This document shows positions 51,198 through 59,929 of a DNA stretch of 64,000 nucleotides, piece by piece. The stretch's first letter is position 1; each line of letters opens with the position of its first letter. This DNA is from Comamonas sp. Y33R10-2 (GTDB lineage Bacteria > Pseudomonadota > Gammaproteobacteria > Burkholderiales > Burkholderiaceae_C), in assembly GCF_019355935.1 (NCBI RefSeq), contig NZ_CP079925.1, positions 2,170,001 to 2,234,000 on the forward strand, given 5' to 3'. Position numbers and translations under genes: made by a program. The notes beneath the pieces are model-generated. The model had not been told where the DNA came from. It searched no databases and was given only the letters and a program-made list of their open reading frames with translations.

Positions 51198-52007
51198 TCA
51201 CGACTGGGTTACGCCCTTGAACAGGCGATCAAAGTTGGCGCTGGTAGCTTCAGCCACCTCTTCCACAGAAATACCTCGCACCTCAGCAATTTGCTTGGCG
51301 ACAAACGGTACATAGGAAGGATTATTCGTCTTACCGCGGTAAGGCATGGGCGCGAGATAAGGGCTGTCCGTCTCGATTAGCAAGCGATCGAGCGGTACAA
51401 ACGCTGCAACATCGCGCAGATGCTGTGCATTCTTGAAAGTAACGATGCCCGACAGGGAGATGTAGTAACCTATATCCAGCCCGGCACGTGCCACTTCAGC
51501 GGTCTCGGTAAAGCAGTGAAAAACACCGCCCGCCTGCGTGGCGCTGTCGGCCTCGCCGCACTCGCGCAAAATGCCCAAGGTGTCATCTGAGCTGCTGCGG
51601 GTATGAATAACCAGCGGCTTTTGCGTAATCTGCGCAGCGCGGATATGAGTACGAAAACGCTCACGCTGCCACTCCAGATCGGCAATCGTTCGGCCGCCCT
51701 TGCGATCTTCCATGCCGTAGTAATCAAGACCGGTCTCACCAATCGCCACCACACGCGGCAGCGCTGCGCGATCGACCAAATCCTGCACGCTGGGCTCGGT
51801 CATGTCTTCGGTATCGGGATGCACGCCCACCGTAGCCCAGAAGTTGTCATAGTCCAGCGCAAGCTGGTGCACATCCGGGAACTCTTCCATCGTGGTGCAA
51901 ATGCACAGTGCACGCGTGACCTTGGCTGCGGCCATAGCCTCGCGAATTTGAGCGAGATTGGCGCTCAGATCAGGATAGTTGAGGTGGCAATGCGAATCGG
52001 TAAACAT
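51198..52007 (-). CDS. tatD: TatD-family metal-dependent DNase
   Basis: From ATG 52007 the protein has 269 residues. Metal ligands: TDSHCHL, the Glu in AIGETGLDYY, VIHTRSSSDDT, FHCFTET and ETDSPYLAP. TatD/YcfH enzymes hydrolyse DNA ends and D-aminoacyl-tRNA. It follows the pilZ gene of the tmk-holB-pilZ-tatD order of proteobacteria. Confidence 0.95.
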   Translation of the reverse strand: MFTDSHCHLNYPDLSANLAQIREAMAAAKVTRALCICTTMEEFPDVHQLALDYDNFWATVGVHPDTEDMTEPSVQDLVDRAALPRVVAIGETGLDYYGMEDRKGGRTIADLEWQRERFRTHIRAAQITQKPLVIHTRSSSDDTLGILRECGEADSATQAGGVFHCFTETAEVARAGLDIGYYISLSGIVTFKNAQHLRDVAAFVPLDRLLIETDSPYLAPMPYRGKTNNPSYVPFVAKQIAEVRGISVEEVAEATSANFDRLFKGVTQS

Positions 52008-52146
52008 AGAAAATTTCACCCCCTGAGCGGCTGCGCCGCGTGCCCCTCGCTTGCTTGGCGGGAGGAAGATGCAGCATCGCCGCAAGAGGGCTTTTGCTTG
52101 GCTACCCTGGCTTGGGCAGCGTCAGTTTGAAGGCTACGCGAGGTAG

Positions 52147-52503
52147 TTAAAGTGTTTGAGTGGGCTTTTCAGAGCCCAAGGTCGCGCCCAAAATCTGTTC
52201 AATCTTGGCTTTGAGTTCGGCAGACTTGGCATCTTTAGGGAACTGCAAACCTATGCCCTGAGTGCGATTGCCAGAAGCTCGCTCGGGGGTGACCCAAGCC
52301 ACACGCCCTGCTACAGGGTAGCGCTGGGGATCGTCTGGCAGCGTGAGCAGCACATAGACATCATCGCCCAAGCGATAGTCACGCTGTGTGGGTACAAAGA
52401 TTCCCCCCTCGGCGAATAACGGAATGTAGGCGGCATACAAAGCGGCCTTTTCCTTAATCGCCAGTTGCATGACGCTGGGACGGGGAGAGGTAGATGCGTT
52501 CAT
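52147..52503 (-). CDS. PilZ-domain protein
   Basis: From ATG 52503 the protein has 118 residues: a PilZ fold of the type IV pilus class (LYAAYIPLFAEGGIFVPTQRDYRLGDDVYVLLTLP, RVAWVTP, GIGLQF). It lacks the RxxxR c-di-GMP motif, as does the PilZ prototype needed for pilus biogenesis. It lies between holB and tatD, a usual place. Confidence 0.92.
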   Translation of the reverse strand: MNASTSPRPSVMQLAIKEKAALYAAYIPLFAEGGIFVPTQRDYRLGDDVYVLLTLPDDPQRYPVAGRVAWVTPERASGNRTQGIGLQFPKDAKSAELKAKIEQILGATLGSEKPTQTL

Positions 52504-52594
52504 AGTGGGATCACATAATTTTTGAGACGGTCGGCTGGCGGCGCTTTGTAGATTAACACCCCACAAAACATTCGTAAAACCCGCAAGTTATGAC

Positions 52595-53623
52595 CTAACG
52601 TATGGCTTTGCTGGCCTTACCTGAAATCAATACGCTGCGCGCACGAGAGGCCAGAGCCTCCATCATCAGCCCGGCATTAAAAGGATGATCTGCCGTACGC
52701 GCCGCTTGCACAAGCTCGCGCGACCAATCGGCCAGCAGCGCCATCGCCAAAGGCTTGCCCGGCAAATCGGCAGGCGAAAAGTAGCGCGGGCTCGCGCCGC
52801 CCGCCATGGCCATTAAGTCGTGACAGATTTTTTGCAGCGCCTCTACCCCAGCCACTGGGCCAAATGCGGCCAACGCGGCCACATCGCCCTTAGCTAGTTG
52901 ACGCGGCAACTGCGCCCAAGCGGCTGCACGGCCAGCGTCCCCAGCCATACGCAGCGCATCACCGGGACGACCGCCAGTGGCTTGCAGTGCCGTTGCAGCG
53001 TCGGCCTCATTGACACCTTGCAACTGCAGCCATTGGGCCGCCTCTGGTGCGGCTGGCCAAGTCATGGTGTGAGCCAGGCAACGACTGCGAATAGTGGGCA
53101 AGAGCAGGTGCGATGCCTCGCTGGCCAAAACAAACTTGGCATCACCCGGCGGCTCTTCCAGCGTTTTGAGCAAGGCATTGGCCGTGATTGCGTTCATCTG
53201 TTCTGCCGGGTAGACCAGCACGGCCTTGCCGCGGCCACGCGCGCTGGTGCGCTGACAAAACTCCACCGCGTCCCGCATGGCATCGACGCGAATTTCTTTG
53301 CTGGGCTTGCGCTTTTTATCGTCAATATCCGCTTGCGCCTTTTCAGACAGGGGCCAGCCCAGCTCCATCATCTGCACCTCAGGCATGAGCACACACAAGT
53401 CGGCATGGGCGCGCACATCAATGGCGTGGCAGCTGGCGCAATGGCCACAAGCGCCTTGCGGCGAAGGCTGCTCGCACAACCAAGCCCGCACCAGTGACAG
53501 GCCTAGCGCGTACTGCCCTAAGCCCGAAGGCCCCTGCAACAGCCATGCATGACCACGCTGCGCCAGCAACTGGCTTCGCTGCGTGGCAATCCACGGGGCT
53601 TCGGCGCTCACTGCACTACTCAT
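52595..53623 (-). CDS. holB: DNA polymerase III delta-prime subunit
   Basis: The 342-residue clamp-loader subunit starts at ATG 53623, overlapping the tmk stop by 4 nt (53620-53623). It has the P-loop-like [11 protein letters not shown] (with the Walker Lys replaced, as in delta-prime), a zinc site CGHCASCH and the TLEEPP sensor region. It helps load the sliding clamp on DNA. Confidence 0.94.
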   Translation of the reverse strand: MSSAVSAEAPWIATQRSQLLAQRGHAWLLQGPSGLGQYALGLSLVRAWLCEQPSPQGACGHCASCHAIDVRAHADLCVLMPEVQMMELGWPLSEKAQADIDDKKRKPSKEIRVDAMRDAVEFCQRTSARGRGKAVLVYPAEQMNAITANALLKTLEEPPGDAKFVLASEASHLLLPTIRSRCLAHTMTWPAAPEAAQWLQLQGVNEADAATALQATGGRPGDALRMAGDAGRAAAWAQLPRQLAKGDVAALAAFGPVAGVEALQKICHDLMAMAGGASPRYFSPADLPGKPLAMALLADWSRELVQAARTADHPFNAGLMMEALASRARSVLISGKASKAIR

Positions 53624-54321
53624 GCCTTGCTTTCTGTCAAACCGGTCAAGCCCGTCAGCCAACCTTTGGCGACAACCGCCTGTGCGATTTGCTCCCACAC
53701 GGCTTGCCGGCTGGCATTGGCATCCACGCGCGCAAAGCGCTGCGGCGCGGCCTGAGCGCGCTGAGCGTAGCCTTGGGCCACGCGGGCAAAAAATTCGCCG
53801 GGCTGGGCTTCAAAGCGATCAGGCACTCGCGCTGTAGCCAAGCGCACCGCGGCGACTTCAGCAGGCAGGTCAAACCACAGCGTCATATCGGGCTCACGCA
53901 TAAAGTTCGATGGCAAATCAGCCTGCAGTCTAGTTCCTGTCTGGACTAGTTGCTCTAAAACTGATAGCTGATCCCAATCAAAGCCACGACCTGCGCCTTG
54001 ATAGGCAAAGGTAGCATCGGTAAAGCGATCGCTGATCACCACTTCGCCACGCGCCAGCGCAGGCTCAATCACCTGCACCAAATGATCACGGCGCGCTGCA
54101 AAGGCAATCAGCGCCTCGGTCAGCGGATCCATCGCGTCATGCAGCATCAAGGCGCGCAGCTTTTCGGCCAGCGGCGTGCCGCCGGGCTCACGCGTCAAAG
54201 TGACCACGCGGCCTTGATCGCGAAAAGCTTGCGCCAAACCAGCGATGTGCGAGGACTTGCCCGCACCATCAATGCCCTCGAAACTGATAAACAGTCCTGT
54301 TGTCATTTCAAACTCATTCAT
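53620..54321 (-). CDS. tmk: thymidylate kinase
   Basis: The 233-residue enzyme phosphorylates dTMP to dTDP. Seen: P-loop [27 protein letters not shown] with the DR-type motif, [17 protein letters not shown], and the lid region. ATG 54321 (MNEFEM) is used; MTTGLFISF 6 residues later is possible. It is followed by holB in an overlapping pair. Confidence 0.95.
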   Translation of the reverse strand: MNEFEMTTGLFISFEGIDGAGKSSHIAGLAQAFRDQGRVVTLTREPGGTPLAEKLRALMLHDAMDPLTEALIAFAARRDHLVQVIEPALARGEVVISDRFTDATFAYQGAGRGFDWDQLSVLEQLVQTGTRLQADLPSNFMREPDMTLWFDLPAEVAAVRLATARVPDRFEAQPGEFFARVAQGYAQRAQAAPQRFARVDANASRQAVWEQIAQAVVAKGWLTGLTGLTESKA

Positions 54322-54369
54322 TTATTGCTCACGCACCACTAGCAGCTCCTATCCAGCAGACACCAAGCA

Positions 54370-54412
54370 AGGGCCGCCCCGCCGCGATGGTGTCGTCCCC
54401 CTCAGGGGGGAA
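54370..54412. repeat. CCCCCTCAGGGGG-type intergenic element
   Basis: CCCCTCAGGGGG with a nearby GCCGCCCCGCCGCG stretch between tmk and mltG resembles GC-rich repeats common in Comamonadaceae. A related piece (CCCTGAGCGGCTGCGCCGCG) lies at about 52019-52038 beyond the tatD start. Confidence 0.45.
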
Positions 54413-54414
54413 GG

Positions 54415-55410
54415 CTATTGCCCTCCGCGCTGATAACGGTTAACCGCCCTATTGTGCTCATCCAAGGAGGCACTGAAATGGCTGGTGCCATCGCCCTTGG
54501 CCACAAAGTACAAAGCTTTGGTCTGATCGGGCTGCACTGTCGCCATCAGCGCGGCCTTACCAGGCATGGAGATGGGCGTAATCGGCAGCCCGGCGCGGGT
54601 ATAGGTGTTCCAAGGCGTATCTGTCTGCAAATCGCGCTTGCGCAGATTGCCATCAAAGCTCGCGCCCACGCCGTAGATGACTGTGGGGTCCGTCTGCAAG
54701 CGCATACCAATGCGCAAACGGTTGACAAAAACGCCCGCAATCTGCGCACGGTCTGCAGCGCGGCCGGTTTCTTTTTCCACAATGCTGGCCAGCGTCAGGG
54801 CTTCTTCCGCAGATTTCAGCGGGGTGTTGGCTGAGCGCATAGACCAGACATCGGCCAAGCGTCTATCCATGGAATGCATGGCACGGCGCAACACGGCCAT
54901 GTCAGAGCTGCCCTTGGCGTAGGTATAAGTGTCGGGAAAGAAGCGCCCCTCAGGCATCACACCGCTGCGGCCCAGCGCCGTCATCACGGCTTCATCGTTC
55001 AGGCCAGCGCTGTCTTGTTTAAGGAATTCTTCACGGGCCAGCGCAGCGCGCACTTGGCGCCAGTTCCAGCCTTCCACAATCGTCATCGCGCGCAGGCTTT
55101 CTTCACCACGCGCCAGTTTTTGCAGCAGCAAATATGGTGTAAGGCCTGCACTCAACTCGTAGTTACCCGCTTTGATGGCGCGATCTTTGCCCGAGAGGCG
55201 AAACCACGCATACAGCAGGCGGGCATCCGTCTGCACACCGGCTTTGACGACGTTTTGCGCCACACCACGCGGCGTGGTGCCGGGTTCAATTTCCAGCTCC
55301 AAGCTGGGTTCACTCAAATTCAAGGGTTGGTTTAGCCACCACCAAGCGCCACCGGCAGTCAGGGCGGTTAACAACAGCAAAAATATCAGTGCACGAATAA
55401 GGGCACGCAC
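54415..55410 (-). CDS. mltG: endolytic murein transglycosylase MltG
   Basis: I chose GTG 55410 (VRALIRALIFLLL), which gives 331 residues and starts just before the membrane helix; an upstream ATG 55467 would overlap ygfZ. The YceG domain shows TIVEGWNWRQVRAAL, MPEGRFFPDTYTY, SIVEKETGRAADRAQIAGVF (catalytic Glu), and TDPTVIYG. It cuts nascent glycan strands in the periplasm and sets their length. The gene is divergent from ygfZ. Confidence 0.93.
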   Translation of the reverse strand: MRALIRALIFLLLLTALTAGGAWWWLNQPLNLSEPSLELEIEPGTTPRGVAQNVVKAGVQTDARLLYAWFRLSGKDRAIKAGNYELSAGLTPYLLLQKLARGEESLRAMTIVEGWNWRQVRAALAREEFLKQDSAGLNDEAVMTALGRSGVMPEGRFFPDTYTYAKGSSDMAVLRRAMHSMDRRLADVWSMRSANTPLKSAEEALTLASIVEKETGRAADRAQIAGVFVNRLRIGMRLQTDPTVIYGVGASFDGNLRKRDLQTDTPWNTYTRAGLPITPISMPGKAALMATVQPDQTKALYFVAKGDGTSHFSASLDEHNRAVNRYQRGGQ

Positions 55411-55454
55411 AGGCTCAATCCGTAAAGTCTCAGAGCGACGATCATAATTCAGAC

Positions 55455-56411
55455 ATGACTGAGCCAAAGACGCTGCCCCTGAACGGCATTACCCCCATTA
55501 CCCATCTTGGTGTGATCCGCGCTGTTGGCGCTGATGCGGCCAGCTTTCTTCATGGTCAGTTGAGCAATGATTTTGTGCTGCTCAAACAAGATCAGGCCCG
55601 CTTGGCGGCTTTTTGCACCGCCAAAGGCCGCATGCTGACCAGTTTTATTGGCTTTAAGCGCAGCGCTGACGAGATTGTGTTGATTTGTGACCGCAGCTTG
55701 CTCGCGCCCACACTCAAGCGCCTGTCGATGTTTGTGATGCGCGCCCAGTGCAAGCTCAGCGACGCTACGGCAGACTTTGCGCTCTACGGCCTAACAGGCA
55801 CTGCGGCTGCGCAATACCTGAGCGCTGATGCTGCACCTTGGGCTCTCAAAGCCGAAGGCGAATCTCATGCCCTGGCCCTGTACCCCGCCGCTGGCAACCA
55901 GCGTGCATTGTGGGTCGCCCCCGCAGGTCAAGCGCCCGCCGGTGAAGTACTGAGCGAACAGCTATGGCAATGGTCTGAAGTGCAAAGCGTAGTGGCTACG
56001 CTGTCCGCCCCTGTAGTCGATGCCTTTGTGCCCCAGATGCTCAATTACGAGTCGCTAGGCGGCGTTAATTTCAAAAAGGGCTGCTACCCCGGCCAAGAGA
56101 TTGTGGCCCGCAGCCAGTTCCGCGGCACACTCAAGCGCCGCGCTTATTTGGTGCATGCCGATAAGGCCTTGAGCGTTGGTCAAGAAGTATTTAGCGCCGA
56201 AGATGTAGAGCAAGCGACCGGTACGGTGGTGCAAGCCGCTGCGGCCCCTGAAGGCGGCTGGGATGCCATCGTCTCTATGCAGATCGCATCATCCACTTTA
56301 GGCGACCTGTTTGCCCACGCTGCGCTGGCAGAAGGCCAAAGCGCTGATGCCGCCCAAGGCGTGGCGCTGCAAGTGCTGCCCCTGCCCTACGAGCTGCTGG
56401 CAGACATCTAA
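55455..56411 (+). CDS. ygfZ: folate-binding Fe-S cluster protein YgfZ
   Basis: The 318-residue protein helps repair or make certain Fe-S enzymes. It has the GcvT-like fold (GVIRAVGADAASFLHGQLSNDF) and the family signature KGCYPGQEIVARSQFRG with the key Cys. Its ATG lies 45 nt from mltG's start on the other strand. A bidirectional terminator follows. Confidence 0.95.
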   Translation: MTEPKTLPLNGITPITHLGVIRAVGADAASFLHGQLSNDFVLLKQDQARLAAFCTAKGRMLTSFIGFKRSADEIVLICDRSLLAPTLKRLSMFVMRAQCKLSDATADFALYGLTGTAAAQYLSADAAPWALKAEGESHALALYPAAGNQRALWVAPAGQAPAGEVLSEQLWQWSEVQSVVATLSAPVVDAFVPQMLNYESLGGVNFKKGCYPGQEIVARSQFRGTLKRRAYLVHADKALSVGQEVFSAEDVEQATGTVVQAAAAPEGGWDAIVSMQIASSTLGDLFAHAALAEGQSADAAQGVALQVLPLPYELLADI

Positions 56412-56450
56412 AGCAGCCTGAACCCACTGAGGCCGGGCCACAAAACCCGC

Positions 56451-56491
56451 AAAAAAGCGGCTCCATCAATGGCTGATGGAGCCGCTTTTTA
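56451..56491 (+). terminator. bidirectional terminator between ygfZ and the small-protein gene
   Basis: AAAAAGCGGCTCCATCA and TGATGGAGCCGCTTTTT form a long stem with a 5-nt loop, A-rich before and T-rich after, so it works on both strands. Confidence 0.93.
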
Positions 56492-56499
56492 TCTTGACC

Positions 56500-56580
56500 T
56501 CAAAACACGCCGTAACGATAAGCCACATAGGCCGCTACAGCCACTCCAATTACACTCAGAATTGTCATTGCTCGGCTCAT
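56500..56580 (-). CDS. 26-residue single-helix membrane protein
   Basis: An ATG at 56580 is preceded by a strong Shine-Dalgarno GGAGGT about 8 nt upstream and opens a 26-codon frame ending at TGA 56502-56500. After MSRAMT the sequence is a hydrophobic helix (VIGVAVAAYVAYRYG) that could span the inner membrane. A bidirectional terminator follows 9 nt after the stop. I know of no named family. Start signal, composition and terminator together support a real gene. Confidence 0.7.
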   Translation of the reverse strand: MSRAMTILSVIGVAVAAYVAYRYGVF

Positions 56581-56601
56581 CGTTGACCTCCAGTTTTAAG
56601 T

Positions 56602-56650
56602 AAAAACAGGCTACAGCCTTTTATCGGCTAGGACAAGTAGCTATCAAAAA
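56602..56650. repeat. short intergenic repeat with TAGCTATCAAAAAA core
   Basis: The stretch holds AGGCTACAGCCTTTT and CTAGGACAAGTAGCTATCAA, matching the pattern of other repeats in the window. It lies upstream of the small membrane protein gene and downstream of the thioesterase-GNAT gene. Confidence 0.6.
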
Positions 56651-56657
56651 AGAAGTA

Positions 56658-57515
56658 TCAAAGCGTTTGGCGCATGGTGATATGGGGAATGCCCGCCTCT
56701 TCGTAAGGCTCACCCACCGGCGTAAAGCCTGCGCGTAAATAAAACATCTCTGCATGGCGCTGAGCATGCAAAACCACCTCTTTGTCACCCCGGTCACGCG
56801 CAGCGGCGACCAGGCTATCGAGCACCATGCGACCCCAGCGCCCGCCGCGCACGCTGCGCTCCACCGCCATGCGGCCAATGCGAGCCACGCCCGGTGCATC
56901 GCTTACCAAACGGCCGGTAGCCACGGGCTGATTCAGACCATTGAGCAACACCACATGGCGGGCAATGGGATCAAACTCATCAATCTCAATTTCACGGGGC
57001 ACGCCCTGCTCGCGCACAAACACCGCCATGCGCAGGCGCTCTGCCTCACGGCCCAAATCATTCCAGCTGCCGGAATGCAGCGTCACCACATCTTGCCCCG
57101 CTTCATAAGCGGTCAGCACATCACGCAACTGCTGCGGTACAGACTTGGGGGTTTGCGTTGCGGGGTCGGCAAACACATAAACCAGCTCGACGCTATTGAG
57201 CAGCTCCATACCGCGAAAAATGCCAACATCAAACTGCAGCGAGGTATTGCCCTGCTTGACGCAGCGAATCCCTACCTCCAGCACATCCCCCAAGGTGGCC
57301 GAGCCGTGATAAACGGTGCCTGCCTTCTTCACAAACATCTCGCCGCCCAAAGCCGCGAAACCGGCATCGTAAGGAATCGCTAACTGGCGCCAGTAGTTGC
57401 TCATGGCCACATCGGCGTACATGAGGTAATGGGCGTTGAAGACGATTTTCTGTGCGTCCACCTCGGCCCAGCGCACCTCAATGCGGCTAAACCTGCGAAA
57501 GTCTTGTCGGTTCAT
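56658..57515 (-). CDS. YbgC-type thioesterase fused to GNAT acetyltransferase
   Basis: A 285-residue fusion. Residues 1-135 are a hotdog thioesterase (RIEVRWAEVDAQKIVFNAHYLMYADVAMSNYW, with Asp in the YbgC position). Residues about 150-285 are a GNAT domain of the ElaA type (RLRMAVFVREQGVPREIEIDEFD, then ARIGRMAVERSVRGGRWGRMVL, the acetyl-CoA loop). The two halves may act on acyl-CoA and use its acetyl group. It follows the alpha/beta hydrolase gene on the same strand by 11 nt. Confidence 0.9.
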   Translation of the reverse strand: MNRQDFRRFSRIEVRWAEVDAQKIVFNAHYLMYADVAMSNYWRQLAIPYDAGFAALGGEMFVKKAGTVYHGSATLGDVLEVGIRCVKQGNTSLQFDVGIFRGMELLNSVELVYVFADPATQTPKSVPQQLRDVLTAYEAGQDVVTLHSGSWNDLGREAERLRMAVFVREQGVPREIEIDEFDPIARHVVLLNGLNQPVATGRLVSDAPGVARIGRMAVERSVRGGRWGRMVLDSLVAAARDRGDKEVVLHAQRHAEMFYLRAGFTPVGEPYEEAGIPHITMRQTL

Positions 57516-57526
57516 GGTTCTTGCTT

Positions 57527-58513
57527 TCAGTTCAATTCAAATGCGCGGCGCAAGGCCTGCGCCATATCTTGATGGGCCTGCCGTGCCTCGGCAATCACGC
57601 GCCCCATTTTGATAAATTCATGCGTCACGCCCTTGTAAATTTCAAGCTCTACTGGCACGCCTGCCATGCGCAGCTTGTCAGCGTAGTCAACCCCCTCATC
57701 CACCAATGGGTCTAGCTCAGCCAAGCCTATCCATGCGGGCACCACATCGTCCACATCAGGGGCGAGCAGCGGCGCAAAGCGCCAGTCCTCTCTGTCCTTT
57801 GGATCAGCAATGTATTGTGCAAAAAACCAGCGAATAGACTCTTCTTCTAGCACCAAACCATGGGCAAACCTGCGGTGCGAATCGGTGTCTTGGTGCGCTG
57901 TAGTGCCGGGGTAGATCAGCAATTGCAGCGCAAGTTTGAGGCCAGCATTGCGCGCCTCAATGGCGCAAGCTGCAGACAGCGTACCGCCAGCACTATCGCC
58001 GCCTATCGCGATGCGGCTGGGGTCAGCACCTAAAGTCGCAGCATTAACGGCCAACCACTGCAAAGCATCCCAAGCATCGTTATGTGCTGTGGGGAACTGA
58101 AATTGAGGCGCCAGCCGGTAGTCCAGCGATACCACCATGCATCCAGCCAAATGCGCTAACTGACGGCAAAGCTGATCATGGGTGGCCACACTGCCCACGG
58201 TAAAACCGCCGCCATGCAGATACAGCAGCACAGGCAAGCCAACCGCAGGAGCTTCCTCTCTCGTCACAGGCGCATACAGGCGGGCGAGCAGCTGCGCATC
58301 ATCACGGGCAGGTATCTGCAAATCCTCCACGCGTGGCAAGGCTTGCTTGGGGATTTCAAGCACCCCAGCGCCAGCCTCATAGGCGGCTCTGGCTCCATCG
58401 GCTCCCAATTGATGCATGGGAGTTCGCGCGGCTCGTGCCATACGGCGCAGCACATCGCGCATAGAAACTGTCAAGCTGGCAGGCAAAGCCACGGAAGAAT
58501 CAGGCATGAACAT
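57527..58513 (-). CDS. alpha/beta hydrolase, HSL (hormone-sensitive lipase) family
   Basis: From ATG 58513 the protein has 328 residues. Seen are the oxyanion HGGGFTVGS, the nucleophile GDSAGG, and the C-terminal Asp (LAELDPLVDEG) and His (GVTHEFI). It hydrolyses short esters. ATG 58507 is an alternative and no start has a clear ribosome binding site. It is the first gene of a pair with the thioesterase-GNAT gene. Confidence 0.92.
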   Translation of the reverse strand: MFMPDSSVALPASLTVSMRDVLRRMARAARTPMHQLGADGARAAYEAGAGVLEIPKQALPRVEDLQIPARDDAQLLARLYAPVTREEAPAVGLPVLLYLHGGGFTVGSVATHDQLCRQLAHLAGCMVVSLDYRLAPQFQFPTAHNDAWDALQWLAVNAATLGADPSRIAIGGDSAGGTLSAACAIEARNAGLKLALQLLIYPGTTAHQDTDSHRRFAHGLVLEEESIRWFFAQYIADPKDREDWRFAPLLAPDVDDVVPAWIGLAELDPLVDEGVDYADKLRMAGVPVELEIYKGVTHEFIKMGRVIAEARQAHQDMAQALRRAFELN

Positions 58514-58716
58514 GAAAAATTTTGGCAAGACACAGGCAAGCATTGTGAGGGCTGCTGTGACATTTATCGGCAATCAGCATGCAAGCACCAACAAGCGCAA
58601 GCAATCCTGTCCCCGGTGCGACGATTAAAGGCTGCCTCTCAGGGTTTGCGTTCTTGGCCCTGCTGCGGGCAGCTTCTAGATTGAACTGATCTCTGTTTTG
58701 AGCAAATGCACAGGCC

Positions 58717-59853
58717 ATGGCTTTTATCAATTACGTCACCCAGATTCAATTCGACTTTGGCGCCATCCAACTGCTGCGCGCAGAGTGTGAGCGCGTGGGC
58801 ATCAGCAAACCACTGCTCGTGACCGACCATGGCGTTAAGGCCGCAGGCATTTTGCAAAAGGCGCTCGATGCGCTGGCTGGCTTACCCCACGCTGTGTTTG
58901 ACCAGACACCATCCAACCCCACAGAAGCGGCCGTGCGCGCTGCGGCTGCCATCTACCAAGCGCAGCAATGCGATGGACTGATTGCCGTGGGCGGCGGCAG
59001 CGCCATTGATTGCGCCAAGGGCGTAGCCATTGCTGCCACACATCAAGGGCCGCTGTCGCACTACGCGACCATTGAAGGCGGCTCACCTCGTATCACCGAG
59101 CAAGTCGCACCACTCATTGCCGTGCCCACCACCAGCGGCACGGGAAGCGAAGTGGCACGCGGCGCCATTCTCATCGTGGATGACCACCGCAAGCTCGGCT
59201 TTCATAGCTGGCATCTGGTGCCCAAAGCGGCGATTTGTGATCCTGAATTGACCTTTGGCTTACCGCCCATGTTGACGGCAGCGACCGGCATGGATGCGAT
59301 CGCTCACTGCATGGAAACCTTTATGGCTGCCGCCTTCAACCCGCCCGCAGACGGCATTGCACTCGATGGCTTAACACGCGGCTGGGCGCACATTGAGCGG
59401 GCCACAAGCAATGGACAAGATGCCGAGGCCCGCCGCCAGCTCATGAGCGCCAGCATGCAAGGAGCCATGGCCTTTCAAAAAGGGCTGGGCTGCGTGCATA
59501 GCCTGAGCCACAGCCTTGGTGGGGTGAACCCGCGACTGCACCACGGAACACTCAACGCCATGTTTTTACCCGCCGTTGTGCGCTTCAATGCCAGCGCCGA
59601 AAACGTGCAACGCGAAGACCGCCTGAACCGCATGGCCCATGCCATGGGTCTGAAAAACGGCAGCGATATTCCAGGGGCGATTCGCGAGATGAATGCCCGC
59701 CTTGGCTTGCCTTCGGGTCTTGCCGCTATGGGCGTGGAAAGCGCGCAGTTTGACTCCATCATCAGCGGCGCATTGAAAGATCACTGCCATGCCACCAACC
59801 CACGCTTAGCCTCAGTGCTGGACTATGAGCAGATGCTGAGCACATCGCTATAA
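58717..59853 (+). CDS. iron-containing alcohol dehydrogenase
   Basis: The 378-residue group III dehydrogenase has GGGSAIDCAK (NAD binding), PTTSGTGSEV, and metal ligands in DAIAHCMETF and HSLSHSLGGV...LHHG. Such enzymes oxidise alcohols or reduce aldehydes. It is divergent from the alpha/beta hydrolase gene by about 200 nt. The substrate is unknown. Confidence 0.93.
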   Translation: MAFINYVTQIQFDFGAIQLLRAECERVGISKPLLVTDHGVKAAGILQKALDALAGLPHAVFDQTPSNPTEAAVRAAAAIYQAQQCDGLIAVGGGSAIDCAKGVAIAATHQGPLSHYATIEGGSPRITEQVAPLIAVPTTSGTGSEVARGAILIVDDHRKLGFHSWHLVPKAAICDPELTFGLPPMLTAATGMDAIAHCMETFMAAAFNPPADGIALDGLTRGWAHIERATSNGQDAEARRQLMSASMQGAMAFQKGLGCVHSLSHSLGGVNPRLHHGTLNAMFLPAVVRFNASAENVQREDRLNRMAHAMGLKNGSDIPGAIREMNARLGLPSGLAAMGVESAQFDSIISGALKDHCHATNPRLASVLDYEQMLSTSL

Positions 59854-59876
59854 ATCATCTCAATACTCATCAATGT

Positions 59877-59911
59877 AAAACGGCCTTGCGCACCACCATG
59901 CGCAAGGCCGT
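59877..59911 (-). terminator. terminator of the AI-2E/GAF gene
   Basis: CGGCCTTGCGCA and TGCGCAAGGCCG form a 12-bp stem with a 6-nt loop. On the minus strand it is followed by TTTTA. It may also end the dehydrogenase transcript. Confidence 0.8.
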
Positions 59912-59929
59912 ATGCATCAGCTGATGGAG

